Of a stretch of 64,000 nucleotides of DNA, positions 1-7,274 are shown one piece after another (the stretch's first letter is position 1; each line of letters begins with the position of its first letter). Source of the stretch: Oleisolibacter albus (GTDB taxonomy: Bacteria; Pseudomonadota; Alphaproteobacteria; Azospirillales; Azospirillaceae); NCBI RefSeq assembly GCF_003336875.1, contig NZ_QGNJ01000001.1, positions 1 through 64,000 of the forward strand, read 5' to 3'. The notes below the pieces were generated by a model, which saw nothing but the letters and a program-made list of their open reading frames with translations, did no database searches and was not told the origin of the DNA. Made by a program: the position numbers and the translations under genes.

Positions 1-127
1 CGACTACCTGAGCCCGGTGGAGTTCGAGGCACAGGACGAACCACCAGTGCCGCCCGGCCGGGCGGCACTGGTGGCGGAAACCATGCTGTAGCTTTTGCGA
101 CATGTCTCAATGATGGGGTGCAGTCCA
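1..127 (+). mobile_element. Right end of an IS3-family insertion sequence (truncated by window edge)
   Basis: The first 91 bases encode the end of a DDE transposase of IS3 type. About 24 bases after its stop codon lies GGGGTGCAGTCCA (115-127), whose complement TGGACTGCACCCC has the TG start and C-rich run expected of an IS3-family terminal inverted repeat. The left end is outside the window, so neither the other repeat nor the target duplication can be checked, and the exact outer boundary is an estimate. Whether the element is intact is unknown. Confidence 0.6.
2..91 (+). CDS. IS3-family transposase OrfB, C-terminal 29 residues (partial)
   Basis: An open frame runs in from the left edge and stops with TAG at 89-91. 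It reads DYLSPVEFEAQDEPP and then a short tail. The string YLSPVEFE is characteristic of the extreme C-terminus of IS3-family OrfB (rve integrase core) transposases, where it follows the last catalytic glutamate region. Only the tail is present here, so the catalytic DDE residues cannot be examined and activity cannot be judged. The protein would catalyse circle formation and insertion of the element that ends at about 127. Confidence 0.7.
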   Translation, partial: DYLSPVEFEAQDEPPVPPGRAALVAETML

Positions 128-134
128 CCTTAGC

Positions 135-186
135 GTCACCTTTGGGTGCGTTTGGTCGCCTTATGGTCTCCTTATGTCTCCTTGTC
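135..186 (+). repeat. Array of five 9-11-bp repeats, consensus GTCNCCTTATG
   Basis: Units start at 135, 146, 155, 166 and 176: GTCACCTTTGG, GTGCGTTTG, GTCGCCTTATG, GTCTCCTTAT and GTCTCCTTGTC. The near-helical spacing of 9 to 11 bases means the GTC half-sites lie on roughly one face of the DNA. A related five-unit array in the opposite orientation sits at 42089-42142. The array lies just outside the IS3 end and about 60 bases before the rpoZ -35 box. Function is unknown. The spacing resembles direct-repeat sites of OmpR/PhoB-type regulators, but no regulator is identified. Confidence 0.6.
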
Positions 187-248
187 CGTCCGGAGCCGGG
201 TGCGGGTCCGGGGCGCAAAAAGTCGGGGCGAAAGCGGCGTTCGGTGTC

Positions 249-277
249 TTGCAATGCACCAATCCGGCGCCTATAGA
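249..277 (+). promoter_or_regulatory. Sigma-70-type promoter for rpoZ
   Basis: TTGCAA (249-254) and TATAGA (272-277) are separated by 17 bases, a good match to housekeeping -35 and -10 hexamers. Transcription would start near 284, about 27 bases before the rpoZ ATG. A GGAG ribosome-binding site lies at 297-300. This promoter probably serves the whole rpoZ-rsh operon. Confidence 0.6.
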
Positions 278-310
278 TAAGGGCTTGACCGTAGTTGGAG
301 TCGTACCGGT

Positions 311-733
311 ATGGCCCGCGTTACCGTTGAAGATTGCGTCCTCAAGGTTCCGAACCGTTTCGAGTTGGTGATGATGGCTGCCCAGCGCGCCCGCGACATC
401 ACCGCCGGTTCGCCCCTGAGCGTGGACCGTGACAACGACAAGAACCCCGTCGTCGCCCTGCGTGAGATCGCGGACGAGACGGTGTCGCTGGATTCCCTCA
501 GCAACAGCCTGATCAAGAGCCATCAGCGCGTCCCCGAACAGGACGAGCCGGAGGAGGAGATCGTCGAACTCATGGCCGGCGAAACCGCTTGGGCCATGCA
601 GGACACCGCCCGTGGGGACGATGCCGGCGATCTTGGTGACGAAGAGGGTGAGGCCGCCGCCGAAGGTGCCGAGGGCGATTTCACCGACACTGATGTGCCG
701 ATGGCCGATCTGGCCGACGAGGACGGTATCTGA
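311..733 (+). CDS. rpoZ: DNA-directed RNA polymerase omega subunit
   Basis: This 140-residue protein begins [28 protein letters not shown]-type sequence, the classic omega core (residues 1-60) that clamps the C-terminus of beta-prime during RNA polymerase assembly. The core is followed by a long acidic tail (about residues 70-140) rich in Asp, Glu and Ala, so the protein is longer than the roughly 90 residues of E. coli omega. Extended acidic tails are common in Alphaproteobacteria. GGAG stands 10 bases before the ATG. The next gene makes (p)ppGpp, and omega forms part of one (p)ppGpp site on polymerase in Proteobacteria, so the pairing is functionally sensible. Confidence 0.96.
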   Translation: MARVTVEDCVLKVPNRFELVMMAAQRARDITAGSPLSVDRDNDKNPVVALREIADETVSLDSLSNSLIKSHQRVPEQDEPEEEIVELMAGETAWAMQDTARGDDAGDLGDEEGEAAAEGAEGDFTDTDVPMADLADEDGI

Positions 734-796
734 GCGACGGGCCTGGATCATGGAGGAAATGGGCCCGCGTGACCGCCGAGCCGCGGGTACCCGCCG

Positions 797-3004
797 ATGA
801 ACCGCCAGGCCAAGATCATCCGCCAGTATGAACTGGTTGAGCGCGTCAAATCCTACGATCCCAACGCGGACGAGGATGCGCTCAACCGGGCTTACGTCTT
901 CACCATGAAGGCGCACGGGTCGCAGACGCGCGCCAGCGGCGATCCCTATTACATGCACCCGATCTGGGTGTCCTGGCTGCTGACCAGCCTGAAGCTGGAT
1001 GCCAACAGCATCATCACCGGCCTGCTCCACGACACGGTGGAGGACACGCTGACCACGCTGGAGGAGATCCAGCGTCTGTTCGGGCCGGAGGTGGCCCGGC
1101 TGGTCGATGGCGTGACCAAGCTCAGCCGGATCGAGCTGCAGAATATCGGCGAACAGTCGGACCAGGCCAAGCAGGCGGAGAATTTCCGCAAGCTGGTGCT
1201 GGCCATGTCGGAGGATATCCGCGTCCTTCTGGTCAAGCTGGCCGACCGTCTCCACAATATGGAGACGCTGCAATATCTACGGCCCGACAAGCGCCGCCGC
1301 ATCGCGCGCGAAACCATCGAGATCTATGCGCCGCTGGCAGAGCGCATCGGTATCCAGCGCTGGAAGGACGAGCTGGAGGAGCTGTCCTTCCGTGAGCTGA
1401 ACCCCGACGCCTATGAGTCGATCCGCAAGCGCCTCGACGATCTGGAGGCACAGGGCGCCGGCCGTGTCGACCGGATCATCGACGAGTTGCGCAAGACCGT
1501 CTGCCAGAACAACGATCATCCGCTGGAGGTGGCGGAGATCTATGGGCGCCGCAAGTCGCCCTATTCGATCTGGCGCAAGATGCAGAAGAAGGATGTGGCC
1601 TTCGAGCAGCTCTCGGACGTCATGGCCTTCCGCATCGTGGTGCGGTCGGTGGCCGAATGCTACCAGGCGCTGGGCATCATCCATGCCCGCTACCCCGTGG
1701 TCCCCGGCCGGTTCAAGGATTACATCTCGACGCCGAAGCCCAACGGCTACCAGTCGATCCACACCACGGTCATCGGCCCGGAGAAGCAGCGCATCGAGGT
1801 GCAGATCCGCACCAAGGAGATGCACGAGGTGGCCGAGCTGGGCGTCGCCGCCCACTGGTCCTACAAACAGGGCCAGCCCCCGCCTGGCATCCATACCGAG
1901 GGGCGACAGTACCGCTGGCTGCGCGAGCTGCTGGACATCCTGGAACATGCCAGCCGGCCCGAGGAGTTCCTGGAGCACACCAAGCTGGAGCTGTTCCAGG
2001 ACCAGGTGTTCTGCTTCACGCCCAAGGGCGATCTCATCGCCCTGCCGCGGGCGGCGACCCCCGTCGATTTCGCCTATGCCGTCCACAGCCAGGTGGGTGA
2101 CACCTGCGTCGGCGCCAAGGTCAATGGCCGTATGGTGCCGCTGCGGGCGCAGTTGCAGAACGGCGACCAGGTGGAGGTGCTGACCTCCAAGAACTCCACC
2201 CCCTCGGTGGACTGGGAGAGCTTCGTCGTCACCGGCAAGGCCCGGGCCCGCATCCGCCGCTTCGTCCGCACCCAGCAGCGCGGGGAGCACATCAAGCTCG
2301 GCCGCGGGCTGATGGAGCGCATCTTCAAGCAGGAAGGCTACGATTATTCGGACAAGGCGCTGGACGCCGTTCTGAAGATCTTCCAGCAGCCCAGCGTCGA
2401 GGATCTTCTGGCCGCCGTGGGCAACGGGCAGGTGGGTGCCCGCGACCTGTTCAACGCCATCTTCCCCGGCCACCGCACGCCGGCGCCGCAGGTGGCCGAC
2501 GACAAGGTCATCAGCCTGGCCAAGACCAAGGCGCGCAAGGGTTCGGGCACGCCGCTGGCCATCCGTGGGCTGATCCCTGGCATGGCCGTGCATTATGCCC
2601 GCTGCTGCCATCCCATCCCCGGCGACCGCATCGTCGGCATCGTCACCACCGGCAAGGGTGTGACCATCCACACCATCGATTGCGAGACGCTGGAGAGCTT
2701 CAACGAAAGCCCCGAGCGCTGGATCGACGTGTCCTGGGACCCGGATGCCGATCTGCCGGAGGATATGGTCGGCCGCCTGTCGGTCATGGTGTCAAACGAG
2801 CCGGGTGCGCTCGGCACCATCTCCACCGTCATCGGGAAGAACGGCGGCAACATCACCAATCTCAAGATCACCAGCCGGACGCCGGACTATTTCGAGATGC
2901 TGATCGACATCGACGTCAAGGACGTCAAGCATCTCACCAACATCATGGCGGCGCTGCGGGCAACACCGGTGGTCAATTCGGTAGAGCGCGCGCGCGGCCG
3001 CTGA
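797..3004 (+). CDS. rsh: Bifunctional (p)ppGpp synthetase/hydrolase, RelA/SpoT (Rsh) family
   Basis: At 735 residues this has the full long-Rsh architecture. The N-terminal HD hydrolase domain carries HD at residues 78-79 within [10 protein letters not shown]. The synthetase domain (about 235-345) includes [16 protein letters not shown] and the [17 protein letters not shown] substrate loop. A TGS domain (about 405-465) and a C-terminal ACT domain (about 660-735) follow. Hydrolase and synthetase motifs both look intact, so this is probably the single stringent-response enzyme usual in Alphaproteobacteria, making and degrading (p)ppGpp from ATP and GTP/GDP. It lies 63 bases after rpoZ and is probably co-transcribed with it. 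Confidence 0.96.
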   Translation: MNRQAKIIRQYELVERVKSYDPNADEDALNRAYVFTMKAHGSQTRASGDPYYMHPIWVSWLLTSLKLDANSIITGLLHDTVEDTLTTLEEIQRLFGPEVARLVDGVTKLSRIELQNIGEQSDQAKQAENFRKLVLAMSEDIRVLLVKLADRLHNMETLQYLRPDKRRRIARETIEIYAPLAERIGIQRWKDELEELSFRELNPDAYESIRKRLDDLEAQGAGRVDRIIDELRKTVCQNNDHPLEVAEIYGRRKSPYSIWRKMQKKDVAFEQLSDVMAFRIVVRSVAECYQALGIIHARYPVVPGRFKDYISTPKPNGYQSIHTTVIGPEKQRIEVQIRTKEMHEVAELGVAAHWSYKQGQPPPGIHTEGRQYRWLRELLDILEHASRPEEFLEHTKLELFQDQVFCFTPKGDLIALPRAATPVDFAYAVHSQVGDTCVGAKVNGRMVPLRAQLQNGDQVEVLTSKNSTPSVDWESFVVTGKARARIRRFVRTQQRGEHIKLGRGLMERIFKQEGYDYSDKALDAVLKIFQQPSVEDLLAAVGNGQVGARDLFNAIFPGHRTPAPQVADDKVISLAKTKARKGSGTPLAIRGLIPGMAVHYARCCHPIPGDRIVGIVTTGKGVTIHTIDCETLESFNESPERWIDVSWDPDADLPEDMVGRLSVMVSNEPGALGTISTVIGKNGGNITNLKITSRTPDYFEMLIDIDVKDVKHLTNIMAALRATPVVNSVERARGR

Positions 3005-3024
3005 TCTGCGGACGGGAAGGGACC

Positions 3025-3606
3025 ATGTTCCAGCGACGGAACCGCTACAGCACCAGCCAGCGTGTGCGCGAAATCCTGTGGCCGCGCATGGGCTGGGGCC
3101 GTACCGGCCGCTATCTGGCCTACCGCATGGGCCGGTTGCCAGGGTCCCCCCATGCCATCGCCGCTGGCCTCGCCAGCGGTGCGGCGGCGTCGATGACCCC
3201 CTTCATCGGGCTGCATTTTCTGCTGTCCTTCGTCGTCGCCTGGCCCGTGCGCGGCAGCTACATCGCCGCCGCCATCGGCACCGTGGTCGGGAACCCCTGG
3301 ACTTTCCCGGCCATCTGGTATGCCAGCTATCTGCTGGGATGCCGTGTGCTGGGCCGTGTCCCCGGACACGGGACGCCCGAGCAGCTGACCCTGAGTTTCC
3401 TGATGGAGCATCCCTGGCAGGTCTTCGCGCCGATGATCACCGGGGGGGTGCTTCTGGGACTGGTGGTCTGGCCCCTGGTCTATGCCATTGCAAAGCCGCT
3501 GATCCGCCTCTATCAGCAGCAACGGGTCCAGCGGCGCCTGAAACGGCAGGCCGCCTCGGTCGGCGCGGCGCCGGCCGGATCGGGACCGACGGAGAAGGGA
3601 TCGTGA
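3025..3606 (+). CDS. DUF2062 domain membrane protein
   Basis: The ATG at 3025 gives 193 residues. The protein matches the DUF2062 family: a basic N-terminus, the [17 protein letters not shown] segment, then hydrophobic stretches around [13 protein letters not shown] and the conserved [16 protein letters not shown], and a basic C-terminal tail. Two to three membrane segments are likely. Biochemical function is not known. The open frame extends further upstream, but that part overlaps rsh in another frame and the family start fits 3025. It overlaps pdxJ by 4 bases, indicating translational coupling in the rpoZ-to-era operon. Confidence 0.88.
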   Translation: MFQRRNRYSTSQRVREILWPRMGWGRTGRYLAYRMGRLPGSPHAIAAGLASGAAASMTPFIGLHFLLSFVVAWPVRGSYIAAAIGTVVGNPWTFPAIWYASYLLGCRVLGRVPGHGTPEQLTLSFLMEHPWQVFAPMITGGVLLGLVVWPLVYAIAKPLIRLYQQQRVQRRLKRQAASVGAAPAGSGPTEKGS

Positions 3607-4352
3607 CTCGTCCTCTGCGCCTCGGCGTCAACATCGACCACGTCGCCACCTTGCGCAATGCCCGCGGCGGCCCTCACCCCGATCCGGTCCGTGCGGCGCA
3701 TGCGGCCATCGCCGCCGGCGCGGACGGGATCACCGCCCATCTGCGCGAGGATCGCCGCCATATCCGCGACGCCGATATCGACCGGCTGATGGCGGAGATC
3801 GACCGCCCGCTCAATCTGGAAATGGCGGCCACCGCAGAGATGCTGGGCATCGCCCTGCGTCACCGGCCCCACGCCGTCTGCCTCGTGCCCGAGCGCCGGG
3901 AAGAGCGGACGACCGAAGGGGGGCTCGACGTGGCCGGACAGGCCGCGCATCTGGAGCCTATGGTCCGGGCCTTGTCTGCCGCCGGCATCCGCGTGTCGCT
4001 GTTCATTGCGCCGGAGCCGGACCAGCTCCGGGCGGCGCAGGCGGTCGGCGCTCCGGTCATCGAGTTGCACACCGGGGCTTATGCCGATGCCGGCACGGAT
4101 GCGGCGCGCGCGATGGAACTGCGGCGCCTCATCGATGCGGCCGCCCAGGCCGAGACCCTGGGGCTGGAGTGCCATGCCGGTCATGGATTGAGTTTCGACA
4201 ATGTCGCTCCGGTTGCCGCCATTGCGACCATCGTCGAGCTGAACATCGGCCATTTCCTGATGGGCGAGGCCCTGTTCCTGGGGCTTGAGGCGACAGTGCA
4301 GGACATGCGGCGGCGCATGGACGCCGCCCGCACCGGCGGGGCCGCCGCATGA
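3603..4352 (+). CDS. pdxJ: Pyridoxine 5'-phosphate synthase
   Basis: A GTG start at 3603, overlapping the preceding stop as GTGA, gives 249 residues starting [21 protein letters not shown]. That is the diagnostic PdxJ N-terminus with the active-site region NIDHVATLR. The TIM-barrel enzyme condenses 3-amino-2-oxopropyl phosphate with 1-deoxyxylulose 5-phosphate to form pyridoxine 5'-phosphate in the DXP-dependent vitamin B6 pathway. Other conserved pieces are [20 protein letters not shown] and the C-terminal [14 protein letters not shown]-like strand (here [14 protein letters not shown]). It is followed by acpS with an ATGA overlap. pdxJ-acpS-lepB-rnc-era is a common alphaproteobacterial order. 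Confidence 0.96.
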   Translation: MTRPLRLGVNIDHVATLRNARGGPHPDPVRAAHAAIAAGADGITAHLREDRRHIRDADIDRLMAEIDRPLNLEMAATAEMLGIALRHRPHAVCLVPERREERTTEGGLDVAGQAAHLEPMVRALSAAGIRVSLFIAPEPDQLRAAQAVGAPVIELHTGAYADAGTDAARAMELRRLIDAAAQAETLGLECHAGHGLSFDNVAPVAAIATIVELNIGHFLMGEALFLGLEATVQDMRRRMDAARTGGAAA

Positions 4353-4759
4353 TCCTGGGGATCGGCAGCGATCTGGTGGATATCCGGCGGGTGCAGCGGT
4401 CGCTGGACCGGTTCGGCGAGCGCTTCATCACCCGTGTTTTCACGCCCGCCGAGCGGGCCAGGGCCGATGCGTTCACCCAGCCCGCCCAGCGCGCGGCCTC
4501 CTATGCCAAGCGCTATGCCGCCAAGGAAGCGGCCAGCAAGGCGCTGGGGACCGGGTATGACCATGGTGTCCATTTCAAGGATATCGGCGTGGTCAATGGC
4601 GCCAATGACCGCCCGGCCCTGGCACTGACGGGCGGTGCACTTGTCCGGTTGCAGGCCATCACGCCGCCGGGCATGGTGGCGCAGATTCACCTCTCCCTGA
4701 CGGATGAGCCGCCCCTGGCCCAGGCCTTCATCGTCATCTCAGCCGTTCCGCTTCCATGA
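4349..4759 (+). CDS. acpS: Holo-[acyl-carrier-protein] synthase
   Basis: This 136-residue protein begins [16 protein letters not shown], the metal-binding AcpS motif, and carries the second signature [18 protein letters not shown], which supplies the Glu and Lys used with Mg2+. It transfers 4'-phosphopantetheine from coenzyme A to a serine of apo-ACP, activating fatty-acid synthesis. Length and motif spacing are normal. The start codon overlaps the pdxJ stop codon (ATGA), and lepB follows after 31 bases. Confidence 0.96.
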   Translation: MILGIGSDLVDIRRVQRSLDRFGERFITRVFTPAERARADAFTQPAQRAASYAKRYAAKEAASKALGTGYDHGVHFKDIGVVNGANDRPALALTGGALVRLQAITPPGMVAQIHLSLTDEPPLAQAFIVISAVPLP

Positions 4760-4790
4760 TCTCCACATCGACAGCCCGTAGGCTCCGCGC

Positions 4791-5579
4791 ATGAAGACCA
4801 CCAAGACCGCCACGGACGCGGGCTGGGGCGAAACGATCAAAACGGTGGTGTATGCCATCCTGATCGCCTTCGGCATCCGCACCATCGCCTTTGAACCCTT
4901 CAACATCCCCTCGGGTTCGATGATCCCGACACTGTTGGTCGGCGACTATCTGTTCGTGTCAAAATTCAGCTACGGCTACAGCCGCTATTCGCTGCCCAGC
5001 TTCCTGGTCTGGGGCGACCAGACGCCACCCCGGGCCGAGGATTGCAAGGATGCGCCGGGCCGCCTGTTCGGGCGTCTGCCGGAGCGTGGCGACGTCGCCG
5101 TGTTCAAGCTGCCGCGCGACCCCAAGCAGGACTATATCAAGCGCATTGTCGGTTTGCCCTGCGACCGTATCCAGGTCATCGGCGGAATTCTGCACGTCAA
5201 TGGTGCCGAGGTGGCGCTGCAGCCGTCGGACGGCTATGTCATCGGCCAGGGTGTCACGGCACCGGTGACTGTTCCCCGGTATCTGGAGACGCTGCCCAAC
5301 GGCCTCACCCACTCCATCATCGAAACGCTGGGCGACAACGGTCCACTGGACAACACGCCGGTCTTCGTGGTGCCGCCGGGTTATGTCTTCGGCATGGGCG
5401 ACAATCGCGACAATTCGCTGGACAGCCGCACCACTGAGGTCGGCTTCATTCCGGTGGAGAATCTGGTCGGACCCGCCCAGGTGCTCTTCTTCTCCCTGGA
5501 TGAGGGTGTCCGCTTCTGGGAATTCTGGAAGTGGCCGCGGGCTCTGCGCCTGTCGCGCATGGGCCAGGGCATTCATTGA
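4791..5579 (+). CDS. lepB: Signal peptidase I
   Basis: This 262-residue protein has an N-terminal membrane anchor (about residues 16-34). The catalytic serine is S43 in PSGSMIPTLLVGD, and the general-base lysine is K117 in DYIKRIVGLPCD. The C-terminal signature is GMGDNRDNSLDSR. The enzyme cleaves signal peptides from secreted proteins at the periplasmic face of the inner membrane. Between the serine and lysine boxes lies an insertion containing CKDAPG and a second Cys at LPCD. It sits between acpS and rnc, the usual lepB-rnc-era arrangement. Confidence 0.96.
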   Translation: MKTTKTATDAGWGETIKTVVYAILIAFGIRTIAFEPFNIPSGSMIPTLLVGDYLFVSKFSYGYSRYSLPSFLVWGDQTPPRAEDCKDAPGRLFGRLPERGDVAVFKLPRDPKQDYIKRIVGLPCDRIQVIGGILHVNGAEVALQPSDGYVIGQGVTAPVTVPRYLETLPNGLTHSIIETLGDNGPLDNTPVFVVPPGYVFGMGDNRDNSLDSRTTEVGFIPVENLVGPAQVLFFSLDEGVRFWEFWKWPRALRLSRMGQGIH

Positions 5580-5583
5580 GGCC

Positions 5584-6309
5584 ATGAGCATGTCATCGTC
5601 GCCTCTGCCGGTTGATCCGGTTCTGCTACGTTCCTTGGAGGATCGGCTGGGGCATCGGTTTTCCGATCCCGGCCGCCTGATCCTGGCCCTGACCCACACC
5701 AGCATGGCCGGTGTGGACCGGACCATGGTCGGGCGCGGTTATGAACGGCTGGAGTTCCTGGGGGACCGGGTGCTGGGGCTGGTCATCGCGGAATGGCTGA
5801 TGGAACGCTTCCCGGCCGAGCCGGAGGGCGCCTTGGCCCGGCGCCTGACCGCACTGGTCCGGGCCGAGGCGCTGCTGGAGGTGGCGGAGGCCATCGGGCT
5901 AGGGGCCTTTATCCGGCTGGCGCCCGGCGAACATGATCCGACCGGGGCGGTGAAGCCCGCCATCATGGCCGATGCCTGCGAAGCGGTGATCGGCGCGCTG
6001 TATCTGGACGGGGGCCTGCCGGTGGCACGCGCCTTCATCCACGTCCATTGGACGCCGCGGCTTGAAGCGGCCAGCGGTCCGCCGCAGGATGTGAAGACGG
6101 CTCTACAGGAATGGGCTCTCGCCCGTGGCAGGAAACTGCCCCTCTATGAAACATTGGGCCGTACCGGCCCGGATCACGCGCCGGTCTTCGAGGTGCGGGT
6201 GACGGTGGACGGGCATGCACCGGTGACGGCGAGCGGCTCATCCAAGCGGGCGGCAGAAAAGGCGGCGGCGGCGATCCTGCTCCGCATCATCAAGACCGGG
6301 ACAGCATGA
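5584..6309 (+). CDS. rnc: Ribonuclease III
   Basis: The ATG at 5584, four bases after the lepB stop, gives 241 residues; a second ATG two codons later is an alternative. The RNase III signature YERLEFLGDRVLGLV holds catalytic and metal-binding acidic residues, and the DACEAVIGALYLDGG segment adds the second acidic pair. A double-stranded RNA-binding domain occupies about residues 165-240, ending SGSSKRAAEKAAAAILL. The enzyme processes rRNA precursors and other duplex RNAs. It overlaps era by 4 bases. Confidence 0.95.
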   Translation: MSMSSSPLPVDPVLLRSLEDRLGHRFSDPGRLILALTHTSMAGVDRTMVGRGYERLEFLGDRVLGLVIAEWLMERFPAEPEGALARRLTALVRAEALLEVAEAIGLGAFIRLAPGEHDPTGAVKPAIMADACEAVIGALYLDGGLPVARAFIHVHWTPRLEAASGPPQDVKTALQEWALARGRKLPLYETLGRTGPDHAPVFEVRVTVDGHAPVTASGSSKRAAEKAAAAILLRIIKTGTA

Positions 6310-7274
6310 ACGACGAACGCGACATCATCGGCGAGTTTCTGAACGCCCATCCGGGCGATGAGGCCGCAGCGCTGCCCGAGCACCCTCGCTGCGGTTTCGT
6401 GGCGCTGGTCGGTGCGCCCAATGCCGGAAAATCCACCTTGCTCAACGCCCTGGTCGGCTCGAAGGTCTCGATCGTCAGCCCCAAGGTGCAGACGACGCGC
6501 TCCCGGGTCCTGGGGATTGGCGTGCATGGTGATGCCCAACTCCTGTTCGTCGATACGCCTGGCATCTTCCGTCCCAAGAAGCGGTTGGAACGGGCCATGG
6601 TCGCGGCGGCATGGCAGGGAGCCACCGATGCCGATCTGGTGGCGGTCCTGTTCGATGCCTCGCAATCCCGCATCGATGACGACACCCAGGCGATCCTCGA
6701 CAATCTCAAGGACGCAGGCCGCAGCGCCATCCTGGTCCTGAACAAGATCGACCTGATCAAACGCGACAAGCTGCTGGGCTTCGCTGCCAGTTTCCAGGAG
6801 ACCGGCATCTTCACCGACGTCTTCATGGTGTCGGCCCTGACCGGCGACGGCCTGACCGATCTGCTGGACCATTTCGCCAAGGCGGTGCCCGAGGGACCCT
6901 GGCTCTATCCGCCGGACCAGCTGTCCGACATGCCCGAGCGTCTGCTGGCGGCCGAGGTCACGCGCGAGAAGCTGTTCCTGCAGCTGCACCAGGAACTCCC
7001 CTATGCCGCGACGGTCGAGACCGAGAGCTGGGAGGAGTTCGAGGATGGCAGCGTCAAGATCTCCCAGGTCATCTATGTCCAGCGCGACAGCCAGAAGGCC
7101 ATCATTCTGGGCAAGGGCGGCAGCCGGGTGAAGCAGATCAGCACCGCCGCGCGCCAGGAGCTGGCGACCATGCTGGAGCGGCGTGTCCACCTGTTCCTGT
7201 TCGTCAAGGTGCGGGAGAACTGGACCGACGACCCCGAGCGTTACGAGGCCTGGGGGCTGGATTTCAACGCCTGA
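6306..7274 (+). CDS. era: GTPase Era
   Basis: The protein has 322 residues. G1 is GAPNAGKST near residue 37, the switch threonines lie in SPKVQTTRSRVLG, G3 is DTPGIF and G4 is NKID. The C-terminal KH domain contains ILGKGGSRVKQIS. Era binds 16S rRNA near its 3' end and assists 30S subunit maturation. An N-terminal extension of about 28 residues precedes the G domain, slightly longer than in E. coli. The gene closes the rpoZ-era operon. Its 3' end overlaps the 3' end of the opposite-strand GGDEF/EAL gene by 34 bases. Confidence 0.96.
   Translation: MNDERDIIGEFLNAHPGDEAAALPEHPRCGFVALVGAPNAGKSTLLNALVGSKVSIVSPKVQTTRSRVLGIGVHGDAQLLFVDTPGIFRPKKRLERAMVAAAWQGATDADLVAVLFDASQSRIDDDTQAILDNLKDAGRSAILVLNKIDLIKRDKLLGFAASFQETGIFTDVFMVSALTGDGLTDLLDHFAKAVPEGPWLYPPDQLSDMPERLLAAEVTREKLFLQLHQELPYAATVETESWEEFEDGSVKISQVIYVQRDSQKAIILGKGGSRVKQISTAARQELATMLERRVHLFLFVKVRENWTDDPERYEAWGLDFNA

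Noticed and set aside
1277-2671. Long minus-strand open frame (464 codons) inside rsh
   Set aside because: It is antisense to a clearly conserved rsh, has a shadow-type His/Ala/Gly/Asp composition, and no recognisable domain or ribosome-binding site.
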